Shown here: positions 36,660-49,350 of the stretch, piece by piece
Layout: each line of letters opens with the position of its first letter
Numbering within the stretch: the stretch's first letter is position 1
NCBI GenBank assembly: GCA_019722365.1
Contig: JADFUC010001010.1
Span: 62,001-126,000 of the forward strand
Direction of reading: 5' to 3'
Origin: Lithospermum erythrorhizon
Lineage: Eukaryota > Streptophyta > Magnoliopsida > Boraginales > Boraginaceae
Length of the DNA: 64,000 nucleotides
Notes under the pieces: generated by a model
The model's database searches: none
Seen by the model: the letters and a program-made list of their open reading frames with translations, nothing else
Told to the model about the DNA's origin: nothing
Position numbers and translations under genes: made by a program

Positions 36660-37995
36660 AGAAATAGTGAAATTGTGCTCCTCATTAGATTCTGAAGACT
36701 GGAATTGAAGTAGGAGTAGGTTTGTCTACTCATGAGTTCAGGTCAGTCCCGTCTTTGCTTACTAGTGCTTTATGAACATGAACTCTTCAGTTGTCGTCAT
36801 TTTTGAATAGCTAACTAGGATGAGTCCATATGGAAACTACCATGACCATCTATATCTTGATAAATATCTTATTAATAGTCACATAACAATCCTTTGATAT
36901 CTGTACTTCCGTTTGGTCTCACTCTCTCAGAGGATCTATGGTTTATTAGTCTTCTTTGGAGTAGTTTGATATAGAATTAGATATGACCTAGCTCATAAAA
37001 GAAACCGGATTTTTGATGTTTGACTTCTTTATACTTTAACATTGCATTACAAAGCAGAAAGTTCTTTTTCATATTGCTCCAATGCTCTATTTGGTTCTTG
37101 TCTTTCATATATGATGCTCTAGGGTAAACTATTTATTTCCACCACTATCATGAACCAGTCACATATATGCCGATGTTTGATTGTGAGAGCAACTAAACAA
37201 CATCTGAAAATAAAAACAGAAATCATGTTCTTTTCTTGTTTATGACTATCACTCTATCTACCATTTAAATGTTAGGCAACTTTTGTGGAAACTTGAGGGA
37301 TTTTAATCTCTGTATTTATAAAACTAACTTAAATGTTAAGTCCATAACTTGTGAATGTGATTACTTCATTTCAGATGGATGTTCGTGGAGCATGCAGATC
37401 TTTTCAGTATGCAATTGTGTGGGTCAGGCATCACATCAATGAACTTTACATAACTCTTTGTAGTTTCATTTAGATGTGTGCCAGGAATGCAAGAAGTGTA
37501 TATTTATCAAATTAAGGCATCATTGAGCTACTAATAAGTAATATCATGTCTTATATGACATTGATTTGGACTTGATTCTATTACAGACTTTGATAGATTA
37601 GCAGATGCCTTGAGATTGGTAGATCTATAGAGGTAGTTATATATATCTAGACAAAGTCACTTGATTTATACTTAAATTTCTCTCCATTTTGTTCTACCGA
37701 GTATATGTTATGACTTTGCTATTGCTAACCAACACAAATGTCGTCAATTGCATTGACCATCTTTCAGCCGTCTTACTTATATTTGCGTTGTATTTATTGA
37801 AAAATATGTCCAATAAATATTTTTTAATATATTTTATATAAATCTAGGAATGATCCTTCTGTTTCCATTTCATTAACATGTGAATAATCTCTATTAGATG
37901 GTGAAAACCACTAACAAGTAACAACTAGGAAAGCCCATAGCTTATGAACAGTAGTTAATAAATTTAATAGTTTATGAACAGTAGTTAATAAATTT

Positions 37996-38830
37996 ACAAC
38001 TGATTGGATAGACTTGAGGGCTAAACATAGGTTTGATTCTAAACTTACCTCACTTTGGCTGATTAAAATAACATCTTGCTTTATAATCGTAATCTTATTA
38101 GTCCATAATTTTCAAATAAATTCTGGTTTTAGAAAGTTAATTAAAAAATAAAATAAAACACGTTATCCCCAGATATAAGAGAATATTATAAGCTGCATGA
38201 GTCCCAGATTCGACATAATTTGGGGTAGGGACTAATGAAGACTTAGTAGTTAATACATCAAAAAATTCAGGCAACCTGAATCATTATGACTTATCTTTTT
38301 TGGATGAATAAAGCTTCTCTATGTCTTTTAGTATACTTTGTAGTTTTGGAAGACATAAGGAGATACAGAAACCATAGAAAGTGTTTTTAGATTGACACAG
38401 GTTGAAGTCTAGGTCGTGAGTGAATTGAAAGTTCGATTCGGGTCCCGCATTAATTCGGTTGAAATAGTTCGACTCGTGGCTCGGTTCGATAAGCGCAAAC
38501 ATGAAGCCCAAAATCACGAAGGTTCGCGGATCAGGCGAAAGAGGCAGAGATAAATTACAAGCGATTGGATAGACTTAAGGCTAAACACTCAAGTTTAGAT
38601 TACAACACCTCTTTGATGGCAGGGCGAAATAACGAGCTTTGACTCTTTGCATATAATCATGATACTTCTATTAGTCCATAATTTTTCAAATAAATTACAC
38701 ATTAGTTTTAAAAGTTAATTCAAAATAAAATAAAACCACATACGAGATGTAAGAGATGTTACATAAAGCGTAACGTAGATCAGGAAGTCCCGGTACCATT
38801 TAGGAGGTTATAGGGACTAATGAAGACTCA
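37996..38830 (+). repeat. Direct duplication of about 260 bp
   Basis: Copy one (about 37996-38250) and copy two (about 38556-38830) share GATTGGATAGACTT, GGCTAAACA, TATTAGTCCATAATTTT, CAAATAAATT, AAAGTTAATT, AAAATAAAATAAAAC and TAGGGACTAATGAAGACT in the same order. They are separated by about 300 bp of unrelated DNA. Neither copy is coding. Confidence 0.7.
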
Positions 38831-39151
38831 ATTGAAATTGACATTTCCCTAAAGTTATTTTATATGTACTAATAATCCGACTTTATTTCAATTTAGATTT
38901 CATCAACTGTTCATTTTTTAATTTTACGTAAACTTTAATTATAAATGGAAGTTAATTTTTTCAACAGACAAATCAAATCCACTTGGGCCCCAAGTTTCTT
39001 GATATCAATTTCTATTTTCATGTTTGTTTTAGATTCATATCTTGATATTTTTAATTTCTCACTCAGAAACTTGACCTATTTGTAGTAGAGCAGTTGAGCA
39101 ATTGTTGGCTTAACATCAAATAATTTTTCACTACTCTTGACTAATGTATAC

Positions 39152-39171
39152 ATATATATATATATATATAA
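39152..39171. repeat. TA dinucleotide microsatellite
   Basis: Ten uninterrupted AT units follow a C at 39151. It lies about 350 bp upstream of the zinc-finger gene. Confidence 0.85.
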
Positions 39172-39394
39172 TTTGCCACTACTTAATAATATTGTACTTG
39201 TTAATCTCTTTAATTGATGAATTATTAACATGACTAAATTGATATATTTGTGAATAAAATATTATCCATCAAACCTTCATAATAACCCCTGACGACTACT
39301 AGTTGGTGAACATTTTAACATCATTCAATGTAGTCTAGAAGAAGTATTTTCCTTCTTAGATTCCCACATCGTTTCTTTAATAGTTTGAGACCTC

Positions 39395-39400
39395 TATAAA
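39395..39400 (+). promoter_or_regulatory. Candidate TATA box of the GIS-like gene
   Basis: TATAAA lies 118 bases before the first ATG of the zinc-finger reading frame. The assignment is by position only. Confidence 0.35.
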
Positions 39401-39517
39401 TCACTCTATCCATGCAACACTTCATGCTATATAATTCACAAGAAGTATTTTCTCTCCCCTCTTTCTTCTTGCAATATAAGTAGATTAGATTCTTATCTTA
39501 TATACCTTGCCATATTT

Positions 39518-40054
39518 ATGTCTGAGCTACCATTTCATAATAAACCAAACAATGGAATCATAAAACTGTTTGGCATCATGGTAAGAGAACAAGAGCAAAA
39601 AGAAGGGGAGGAGGCAGAACCTAGTACACATCAGTCTCCCAGTCAGAGGAATTCATAAGCTTGGATTCGTCCGTTATGTATAAAAATCCTGGTTCCGACA
39701 CAGACTCTATTTCCGACCTGCGGAAATATGAGTGCAAATACTGTCATAGAGAATTCACCAACTCACAAGCATTTGGTGGCCATCAAAATGCTCACAAGAA
39801 AGAAAGACATCAACTCAAACGTGCACAACTATTACAAGCTTCATATATGAGAAATCCTACTATTGTCTCCACCTTTAATTGCTCCGCCGCCTCATCTTCA
39901 AGCTCCGGCAGGAATAGTGAAGTTCCCGGCCACCGGACCATCACCTCCGATGTGGGTTATTCTTCCATGCGCCTCTCCATCACATGGTTTGACTAGTGTT
40001 GGGCCTGTGAAGGCCCATAATATTGGTCAGTGGAGGCTGGGGTTCTGGCTTTAA
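39518..40054 (+). pseudogene. GIS/ZFP-type single C2H2 zinc-finger protein, split over three frames
   Basis: Plant C2H2 transcription factor of the GLABROUS INFLORESCENCE STEMS type, which regulates trichome development and hormone responses. An N-terminal frame (39518-39658) gives MSELPFHN and the family motif IIKLFGI, then stops. The middle frame (from 39643 on) gives [10 protein letters not shown], then the finger: [20 protein letters not shown] followed by QNAHKKER, with both Cys and both His present and the plant QAFGGH core. It closes at 39996 after a Ser-rich tail. A third frame (about 39863-40054) reads [19 protein letters not shown], which looks more like the family C-terminus than the Ser-rich tail does. 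So two frame changes separate the three family-like parts. A 62-nt intron (GTAAGA at 39581, CAG ending at 39642) would cure the first break in phase but is at the lower size limit. The finger itself could still be expressed. Confidence 0.65.
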
Positions 40055-41956
40055 TACAAAAAAATAAAATAAGTGACGTGATCTTACAGGTAAATTGTCG
40101 TATAAAGTCATGCAGTCTAAATTCCATATAAGTACTCCAACACATTATAAATATTTAGAGAATAATTAGACTCGATGTATTTTTGAAAATTTGCATAATA
40201 AAAAATATCATTTGACAACATATTACTTGTGTGACATGAATTGTGTTAGAAATCGAACGTAAGATCACGATCTGAGTCAAATTACATCAAAGATAACGAT
40301 AGACAAAACATATTTCCATAAAAAACCACTTGAATGTTTAATCAACAAGATATATGCCGTTAAAAGCCTTCTTTAAGGAAAAATTGTATGGGACCAAAAT
40401 CAAGTAAAGAAAAAAAATGCATTATTGGTAATATACAACACCTGAGGTTCTTGATTAAAAGCGCTTATCGAGAGCACTTGTTGGGAGAAAGAGCCTTGAT
40501 TAAGGAAAAATTACATGTGTATTAACTCCCCCCACCATGTCAGCACGTATTTTGGCGTCGTTTAGTCATTGGTCATAACCTTTGGATAATTTTTCGAGAT
40601 ATTTGGTGAGGGGTGAACTGAATTAAAATATCTTCGGATTATCAAAATCAAATTTGTTGAACCTCGATTTCACCATTTTTAGAAGATCGTGGGTAGAGAA
40701 GAACTATGACATATTTTGTTCCATCGCCTTTGATATGTCATTCATTTAACTATAAAACAATCTACAATTAATAAATCGTAAATATCGTGAGGACCCAGCT
40801 TTCTTATGATAAATCATAAGTAATATGGATCTTTTGGATCATATTCCTCAACCCAAATGCATTAGGCACCTTGCATTTTCAAGATTTCACAGTTTATCAG
40901 TTTAACTGACTTTGGTTAAATATTCACTAGGAAAATAGGTAATAGGACAAAATCTAGTGAGATAAAATATTATATTCTGCTAGATATACTTGATTAATTA
41001 ATACTTTGCATTAAAAAGCTTGCTATAAGAGAAATCAGTGGGAAAAACTTCGATGAAGAGAAAAATAGTACAATACATATCATATTTTTTCCTACGATAA
41101 GATCATTATTCTATATTATATCTCACACGATGAGATCACCCGTTTAGATTATTCAAGTGTTTATTCGATATTGCATGATTATGCAATCATTGTATCGGTG
41201 AATATACATTAAATTAGTACTTGATACAAGTTCATGTTTTAGGACGAGATCTTGAATTATCTCTTTATGAATCTCATCTGAGTGAGATTAAACATTTTTA
41301 CCATGTATCAAATATGATATGGATTTATACTTACATGCATGAATATATATATATATCTTTACAAAATATTTAGATCATGATAGTAATTAATTAACAAAGA
41401 AGAAGATATGTAAGATCTATAAACTTACTAAATAATTCAAATGTCTTATACCACTTAATAAGTAAAAATATATTATACAATCACATAAACATAATATAAA
41501 TTTAGAGCTAGAAACATTATATCCTTATACTATCAATGAGCTTGCGTATACATGCGATGCTAAATAAAATCATCATGCAAAATATTGTCTAATAATCACG
41601 GTTCGACTTACTGATCCATGCTTCCGGATGACTTTAAATATTCAAATATTAACTCAAGCTAGTTTAAGTTCCGGGAATATAGATATATTACTTCTTTATC
41701 ATTCATAAATTCTTCTACATGTTTTCATATATCGTATTTCGTTGCATGCTATATTATAAATTCGTACACGCCAAATCAGAAGGTTATCTTTGTTACCAAA
41801 CATTTGCAAATTTTGATACCTCGCCTGAAAGTGTATATGACTTTTAAAATTGATTAGTCTTTCGAGGTACAAATCTTTTTGTGATAAATCTTATTTCATT
41901 TATTTGCACATATATCAATATATATGTATAGTAGTATCATGTTGATTAAGCTTGGT

Positions 41957-42170
41957 CTAAATTTCTCACTTCTATAGTGAGTTTCGTTGAAGCGCCTTGA
42001 TATATATTTCACTAGTATCATATTTTATTAGACTTCGACTCCAAAATTTCTCCCTTATATAGTGCGTGTCATTAGGCGCACTAGTATATACTACACTGAA
42101 ATATCATATTTAAAAGATTAGAGTTCAGTCCCAAAATTTACTGCATTTATATAGTGAGTTTTGTTACTCT
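41957..42170. repeat. Three diverged tandem copies of about 75-85 bp
   Basis: Copies starting near 41957, 42046 and 42121 each have a CCAAAATTT/CTAAATTTCT block followed by TATAGTGAGTTTCGTT or a variant of it, and then an ATATCATATTT-A-TTAGA stretch in the first two. The third copy is partial. Confidence 0.55.
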
Positions 42171-43049
42171 TGATTGCGTCTTTTATAACTTTAGTAGATT
42201 CGCTTAAATATGTATATATATCTACTGCATGGGAGATAGATTTAGGATCCTCATGTTAGCCGTTATATAGATCTCTTGAATTCTATGCAATATTTATTGT
42301 CGACAATTCTTTAATTTTGGTTCACTTATTGTTCATGATAGCGAGGATCTCGTTATTGTCATTGAATTTACGTTATGTAAATGTCTTACAGACATTAGAG
42401 TTTTAAGCTTATTCATGATATATATTCACGTACTTACCTCTTAAAATTTGATATTCTCATATACCATCTTGATGTCGTATCTTTAATGGTGGAACTATTT
42501 CATTTACAACGGTTCTTCAGGAACCTCAACATATTTTAGTGTTTATAAGCTGTATAAGACTCCATTGCTATCTTGAGGTCGAGAAATTTATTTAGTAGTG
42601 AACTTATAGTTCCATATCGTCCACTGATTCGTATTTTATAACTTTGAACTTGAGTTCATATTTATTCATTTTTGGAATCATCTAATGGGGATATTTGATC
42701 TGAGATAGTCCATTTTCGGGTTGTATCTTATTCTCCCACTTGATGTTGAAACATTGATGTATCTAATGAAAAGTACTTGATAAATTAATTTCAATTTACG
42801 TGTTACCAAGTATATAGATGTCACGTGCCTTAAGGTATAATAATCATTAAAGAAAGCCATTATTTGTGCATATGCGAGGAATATGTATGTATACTTATGT
42901 TGTAAGCGGAGGGGTAAAATATGTTTTACGACCAAACCCGTATATCGGGAGAGTTGTAATAATTTAGAGTATAATGCGAACAAGTGTTGCGCATGAGTGT
43001 AATATTTACGATGAATTGATTTAAGGGTATTGCTAATTCAACGTGCCCA

Positions 43050-43690
43050 GCTGTCAACTAGGAATTTACCTTTATAGGCTCACATAAATTCTTCAAGCAT
43101 AATAATTTATTGACTCTTGATGTGTCTCCAATTAAATATTCAATTATTCTTTCGTATGTAGTAGCGCGGGATGAATTACAGCAGGTTATCTTAGAATAAA
43201 ATTTCTCCTGATGATTCTCAAACTTCGGTTTGACCAAAAGTATATTTTTGATATGCAAACATATTTTTTTACTTGGTAATAATATAGCCAAGCTCTTGAG
43301 GCAACCCAATTGATTTGCTATACTTTTGACAAATATTCTTCTACAAAAACTTCAACATTTATCCTTGATATGGTAGACAATTTGACAAATGTTTTTTGAA
43401 ATGGTTTAGATTCCTTTCAATTTTTAAAATAATATGATGCATCTTGAAAGATACATATTTTTTGATGTACCGATCGTTATCTCTTACAGAGCATTCGATC
43501 AATTTTCTTGTTGCTGATATTTAAACTTTTGTGTTATTAGATAAGAAAAATATTTCTTATCTTTTTAGAATGGTATGAGTTGTTGCGCTATCTGCCAGAA
43601 CATATTTCTCCTTTGTCCGTGTTGTTGGTAGCCGATCCTATTAGAAATTGAAAATCCATCGCTTGGGTAAGTTAAAACAGAAAGATAGGT
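43050..43690 (-). mobile_element. Decayed copia-type polyprotein remnant
   Basis: On the minus strand, 43660-43560 reads, with frame changes, like GEICLADSATTHTILKDKK, a conserved stretch before the integrase in a common plant Ty1/copia lineage. LIE-S-RDND follows at about 43500, where the lineage has LIEGSGRAN. Downstream (43309-43058) traces such as RIIEYLIGDTS are weakly similar to the GAG-pre-integrase/integrase junction. The open frames are short and full of stops, and no LTRs were found. Confidence 0.5.
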
Positions 43691-44209
43691 GTGTCGCAAA
43701 AGAGCTGCTTTCATCTACAAATCTTTTCTTGTGAACTAGTCTAGACATGTATAATCTAATTACCAACTATGATTAGAATTAAATTTATTCCTTGAGAAAT
43801 GATATATTTGGCTCTTTCAGACATTAATTAATTTTACATATCTCGAATGCTACTCAGACGATTTCATTCGTATGAGTATACGGACCTATAATAGAGTATA
43901 GGTAGTAATTAATCAATAAATTTTATCCGTTTAATTGAATCACGAGATTTTTCAAATTATATGAGTCTTAGTCACCGTAATTGAACTTCATCTGATTTAT
44001 TATTTTTAAAATAATGAGGAAAATGATAAAAATTCTTTGTTCATTCAAAACCCTTAATTTAAATGGATGTCGATTCTAAGTCGCTTGATCTTGAGCCCAG
44101 TGATAATCGAAAAATCGTATTTGCACCGGATATATAACCAAATGTTCTTAGCCGGGTGCTATACATTATTCTTCGGAGACATATATATAATGGAATAATA
44201 GATGTTGTA

Positions 44210-44340
44210 GTTTTTTTAAAGAAAAACCCACCCACCAACCCTTATAATAGAATCGAATCCACTGACATTGACACATAAATCGCTTTCAGAAGGCCTCACT
44301 GCTTCTTAGGCCCAGATTCGATATTACATGTAGATATTGC
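44210..44340 (-). repeat. SINE-like unit, minus orientation
   Basis: On the minus strand it reads GGGCCTAAGAAGCAGTGAGG (A-box region), then GTGGATTCGATTCTA (B box), and ends GGGTGGGTTTTTCTTTAAAAAAA. The 3' end matches the unit in laccase intron 1 (GAGTGGGTTTTTTTAAAAAAA). Confidence 0.5.
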
Positions 44341-45553
44341 ATTTGTTTAGATTAGATAATCCCATTAATATAATCAAATAATTGGACATTGTTATCTTCC
44401 AGGACAAGAATATATATGAATGTCTTTTCGAATAATAATATGAATATATTTAAAATGTGTTCGAATAATAACATGAATACTCAATCACATATAAAAAAAA
44501 CAAGTGAGACTTCAAAGATGAAATATCAAATATAATCATTAATAAATCTTGATTTGAGATTAAGTTAGATCTCCATCGATATTATTTGCAGTAAAAGTAA
44601 ACTAGTCTTACGGACTCCAAAATACATAATTGGTAAATCATATATTATATATATTATTAGATACATCACAAATATATCAAATTAATCATCAATAAATCTT
44701 CGATATTTAGTTGTTGATATTGTCTTTTTGACCTCATAATATATAAATCTAATATTTAACAAATCATAAATTATATGTATAATATTATTTGTATTGTTAA
44801 TATATATATATGTAAATGTCAATATAATGGCAGATAAGATGAATATCGTATACAATTACTAAATGTTTCGATCGATTCAAATTGATAAATATAGCAAAAC
44901 TTATCATATATTTGTTATACACCCGTTAATTTGTCAATATAATATGATGGTCATCGTACAATAAGGTGCTTGGTAGTCTATGTGATTGAGTTATTATTAT
45001 TTCATTAACAACCTTTACAATAATTTCATGCCATATACTTACATATCTGAAACCTATTGAATATTTTATAAAAACACATTTTTTTCCATTAAGTTTAATA
45101 AAAGATACGATTATAGCCGTAATCTTTTATGCAAATGCATTAGCGGCGTATGGTATGTTCATTATTATCGAGCATGAATAACGGGAATAAAAGAAGATTT
45201 CGACTTACTTGATCAACATTAGCGGCGAGGCTTAAGGCTGCAGGCTTCGGCTTATTTTCTCATTATGATTAGGAAAGGCACGATTAAGATGGCGATAACG
45301 TGTTATGAATATAACTGGAACAATGTAAATAGAGCGAGAGAGAATAATAAACAAGGGCCGAGAATATCTTTTATTGTTTGTGTTGGTGTGTTGTATCTGA
45401 TCTGACGAGTGTGTTATAGAACTTCCCGATATCTAATCGTATAGGCGTGCTTGAAGTAGTCTAATATCTTGGTAGACAATCCCATCTCTCCTTCTTCTTG
45501 AAACAGAGATAAGCTTTAGTGAATAAGGCATTAAAAATTCTAACCCAGCTATG

Positions 45554-45680
45554 ATAGTCTTTTATGAATTCGACTTCATAAAAAGTTATGAACTAGTTGA
45601 TAATCTTTATGAATGTGGATAATATAATAGTCTTCTATGGCTTCGACTTCATAAAAAGTTATGAACTAGTTGATAATCTT
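45554..45680. repeat. Recent tandem duplication, period 73 bp
   Basis: TAGTCTTTTATGAATTCGAC and the following 35 bases (ending GTTGATAATCTT) recur 73 bp later with two or three differences. The near-identity marks a young event. Confidence 0.8.
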
Positions 45681-46387
45681 AATCTATTTTAAGTAAATAA
45701 TAACTATAATTATTCAGTTTCTAAAATTATATCAAATTAATAAGGACAATAAGCATATAAAATCATAATAAAATCTTAATACAAAAACATTTTTAATAAT
45801 ACAATTATATCTCTAAGTCTCTAACAATCATACTAATTTAAGTATTTCAATTATCTTCTTTTGAAAATTATTATTCAAAAGGCGTATTTTTGTAACAATA
45901 TTCATGTTACTATGGTCATTATGCAAATTGTGACATGACATCCTACCACATTAGGTGATAGACGACCATTATTAAAATATTTTCCGCACCCTCAGGTTAT
46001 TTAATCGCATTTCTAGTTTAATTTTTTTATTTAGTGCTATCTTCTAGCATAGAAAATTGTAAGTCACATTTTCGATAATTTTTTTATCTCTTCGCATTAA
46101 ATTATCCCTGATGTCCAGTATAGTTTCAAATTAATTATCATTCTATATTTCGATATCATTTTTGTATTCTTTTTCGTATCTTGTCAATATTAAATTATTA
46201 GGAAGGCAATTATGAAATGAGCAAAGAAAATATAACTTTCATACCTAGTTTGGAATATATGATAATCTATCGAAAAAAGAAGAGTAATTCACACTAGAAA
46301 CCTTAAAAGACTCCCTTTCTCTAAAATAGAGTTGGCATTCACTCAAATTAGTTAAAATGTGACTTCGCTAGATTCCCCATCCTTAGG

Positions 46388-46775
46388 TGGTCACAGTACA
46401 TGGTACTCTCCCCTCCGATAAAGTGTAAAAGTCAGGCTCCCTTAACGACTTTTCGTATCAGTCGCATCGCTTACAATAAAGTGTATATTTTCATATTTAA
46501 TAACCTATAGGGTAAAAAATCTGCTCCGTTTGTAAAGTAGAGTGATCGTCAACAGTATTTTATTAAGGAGTTATGAAATCAATGAAAAAAGTAATAACGT
46601 TTCACAATTTTGATGTGATGTAGATTAATCTTAAATAAAAAGCTGAGTAGGGAATGATGATAACAAATTTTGTAAATTTCGATACATAAAGTTGCATTGA
46701 AAAATCAAAACAATCACTTATTTTTGAAGCAATTGTTGGGTAGATGATCACTTATTTTGAGATGGAAGGAGTAGG
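46388..46775. mobile_element. Stowaway-like MITE
   Basis: The left end GGTACTCTCCCCTCCGATAAAG and the right end, reverse-complemented CCTACTCCTTCCATCTCAAA, are diverged inverted repeats with the Stowaway CTCCNTCC core. The interior is AT-rich and non-coding and carries repeated ATCACTTATTTT blocks near the right end. Confidence 0.5.
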
Positions 46776-47640
46776 AAATTTGGTTTTATTTCAAAAGTTA
46801 AAATGCAACTCTTAAAATAATAAAGTTATATTGGAAGTAGAAGTTATGAATTTTAATAGGAAAATTAGTGTGGATGCTATTAATAAATGAACAAATCCTC
46901 TGATTGGTTCATTAATTTGATAGGAACCCACAATAATTGGTTCATTTCATTAATCCATCTTTGGATCCAAATCTTATTATCTTCTTAATAATTCTGGAAT
47001 ACTTTTAAAGGAAATAACAGTATGTTCACTATTCAGTCAAATCAGAATTGATTGTAGCTAACAAACAGAGAAGGTGTAAGGTGAAAACAAAGCATAAAAA
47101 ATATGCCATAAAGGTCGGATGCATTGTTTAATTGTTTTCATCATTTCATGTACCCAAAACATTTGATATCTTGATAAAAAATAATATTTTTATATTTAAT
47201 AAATTTTACATGATATGTGCTGAATAATGTATGTTTTCAAAATATAAATAAAAAAATAATAACGATCAATGTTTCGTCTAAAAAATTTAAAATATATATT
47301 ACAATTAAAATGAATAGAATCGAGTATTAGAAAATTTAGCATGTTAAATCACACAAATTTACTCTGTATATTGTATGGGGTATGTCCTATGTATATACAT
47401 ACAACTACAATTCAGCAACAATTGTTGAATTTAATAAATTTAGTTAATTTTCAATAATCATTAGTGAATTATAAATTTAATAATTATATACGAAACAACA
47501 AAGACAAATTTAAAAATACGATGCAAGATACGAATTTAAAAACGATGCTTTATAGAAAGATTTCACTCAATAATACTCTACTTGACCGGTTGTCGATTAA
47601 ACGAATATTATTTGATTATTGCTTAAACTAACGTAGCATT

Positions 47641-49200
47641 TATAAATATCAAATTACATCCGTGATTGCGATGCATTGATGTAATTCACAGGCTGGGAGG
47701 TTTGGGAAATCCCAAAATAGTGTACTGGGATGGTCCACAGTCATATTATCTGCAACTTTTATTTCCACTATCGGTAATTTCCTGTCCTCTGCATATGAAT
47801 TCAATAATGTAAAATAACGCCTATACGAAAATATCGGCGCGAGAGACGAAATTTCTTCCAAAAAAAATTTCTCTATCTTTTTCCTTGGCGCCAACCATTT
47901 TCTTTCCTAAGCAATCTTCACTCGATTCTCTAACATCTTATGATCGAACTTGCTCGATTTCTCTCCTTGCTGCTTTCTTTAATCAATGAAGGAGCATTTT
48001 TGGACAAAAACCGAATACGAGGCTTCGTTTAGTGTTGCGTCGTGTTTGGGATCTTCCACTCCGCCAAGCTAAGGCTTACTGGCTTCATCTTCCACGCCCA
48101 ACGACTACTGGCTGATTGGCCGCTTCGTGAACCCCCTTTTGATTTTCCTTTCTCATTCATCTTCATCTCGCCTTGTTGTTTTATTTGGAAGATGGATGGT
48201 TTTGACGATGTAATGATCCTACGCGGTGGAAGGTCTCGCTGACGGCTCGGAGTTTTCGGGGGTCGTCCCTCTTGGTTGTTCATCGATACTTACCTCCTCG
48301 CCCCCCCAATGATCAAGGTTGGCTCGTATATCATGGACTTTGCGGTTTCTTCAATTTCTCCCCCTTTTCTACCTTCAGTTCTTCTATCACGCTGTCATCA
48401 AAGTGATGGCGTTTCATCTTCCTCCACGGAGTCTCGGTGGTTATTGATGTTTCTGTCAGATGTCTCGTTGGATGCGGTGGTTCGATTCTAGCGGTGCTTC
48501 TAAATCCATCGATCCCCTCATTGTTCTTCATGCTCAAGTCATCGGGTTTTTGCACGATTTGGTCTTCATGGGCCGAGTTTGTGTGAATTTTGGTGTTCTC
48601 AAGTTTATTTTTGACGACGGACGACATTTGCTTTTTCTTGTTGAATCTTATGATTCTTCACGCTTTTGTTGTTATTTGATGATTTCCCCATGTTTTAATA
48701 CTACGGACAAATTTCATAGTGTGGTTGTCCGTGGAATTCGTGGCGGCGCGGTAAAGTCATGCAAGGGTTCTACGCTGCTGTTCGTGGTTTGGAATCAATA
48801 CACAATCGTCGGGAGTTGAACTGCCGGGACTTCAACTGGGCTGCGTGAACCGCTTTGGGAAAACGAAAGGGCAGTATGTGAACGGTCATGTTTTGCTTTC
48901 GGGGTTAAGACTCTTTGGCTTCAAGACCCTTCTTACTGGCCTTTCACCTGCTGACTTGGCTTCGTCAAGTTTCCGCGACTCACGGCTCGGGCACACTGCT
49001 CATGACTCGACTCGCCTTCGATTTGCACGATACCTCACGACTGACGTCACGGACTCGACCGAGTTGGAACGGATTGAGTTGGTTTTGCCCACTCGACTTG
49101 GTCCTCGCGCTGATTTCTATCTATCTGATTTTATGCTTTTCAATACCTGTAGCTTTATCCTATTTAATACGTTTTCAGTTCGGTAATCCCTCATTCGAAT
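47641..49200. other. GC-richer segment with unrecognised short reading frames
   Basis: From about 47900 to 49190 the base composition changes sharply to higher G+C and several overlapping frames stay open: 48460-48819 plus strand, 48845-49186 plus strand, 48331-48627 minus strand and 47649-47894 minus strand. None carries a domain that I know. The composition and the copia element that directly follows suggest transposon-derived DNA. Confidence 0.4.
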
Positions 49201-49261
49201 GATTTGTATCTTCGAATTTTATTTAATAAAGAGTATTTATATTAAAAAATAATGTAAAAAT

Positions 49262-49350
49262 AACAAGCTCAACCGATTATTATTGCTTTTACAACATTAT
49301 GTATTAATTTTATAATATAACCTATCTAGCTTAACTATTATATAAAGAGT
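49262..49350 (-). repeat. Left LTR-like direct repeat of the copia element
   Basis: AACAAGCTCAACCGATTATT and the following 70 bases match 53007-53096 with scattered changes (CGATTATTATTGCTT, ACAACATTAT, ATATAACC and AAAGAGT shared). This copy abuts the truncated reverse transcriptase, so internal DNA up to the LTR has been lost. Confidence 0.6.

Larger units (their letters stand above)
36660..39517. other. Intergenic DNA downstream of the PPR gene
   Basis: AT-rich, with no supported gene. It includes the dispersed duplication at 37996-38830 and a TA microsatellite at 39152-39171. Confidence 0.45.
40060..47640. other. AT-rich gene-free region
   Basis: Nothing here is supported as an intact gene. 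It holds a decayed copia remnant (43050-43690), short tandem duplications (41957-42170 and 45554-45680), a SINE (44210-44340) and a MITE (46388-46775). The rest is plain AT-rich sequence in which I see nothing. Confidence 0.5.

Noticed and set aside
42678..42983. 101-codon minus-strand frame as a gene
   Set aside because: It lies in decayed transposon-like DNA, shows no conserved motif, and is not clearly part of the copia remnant.
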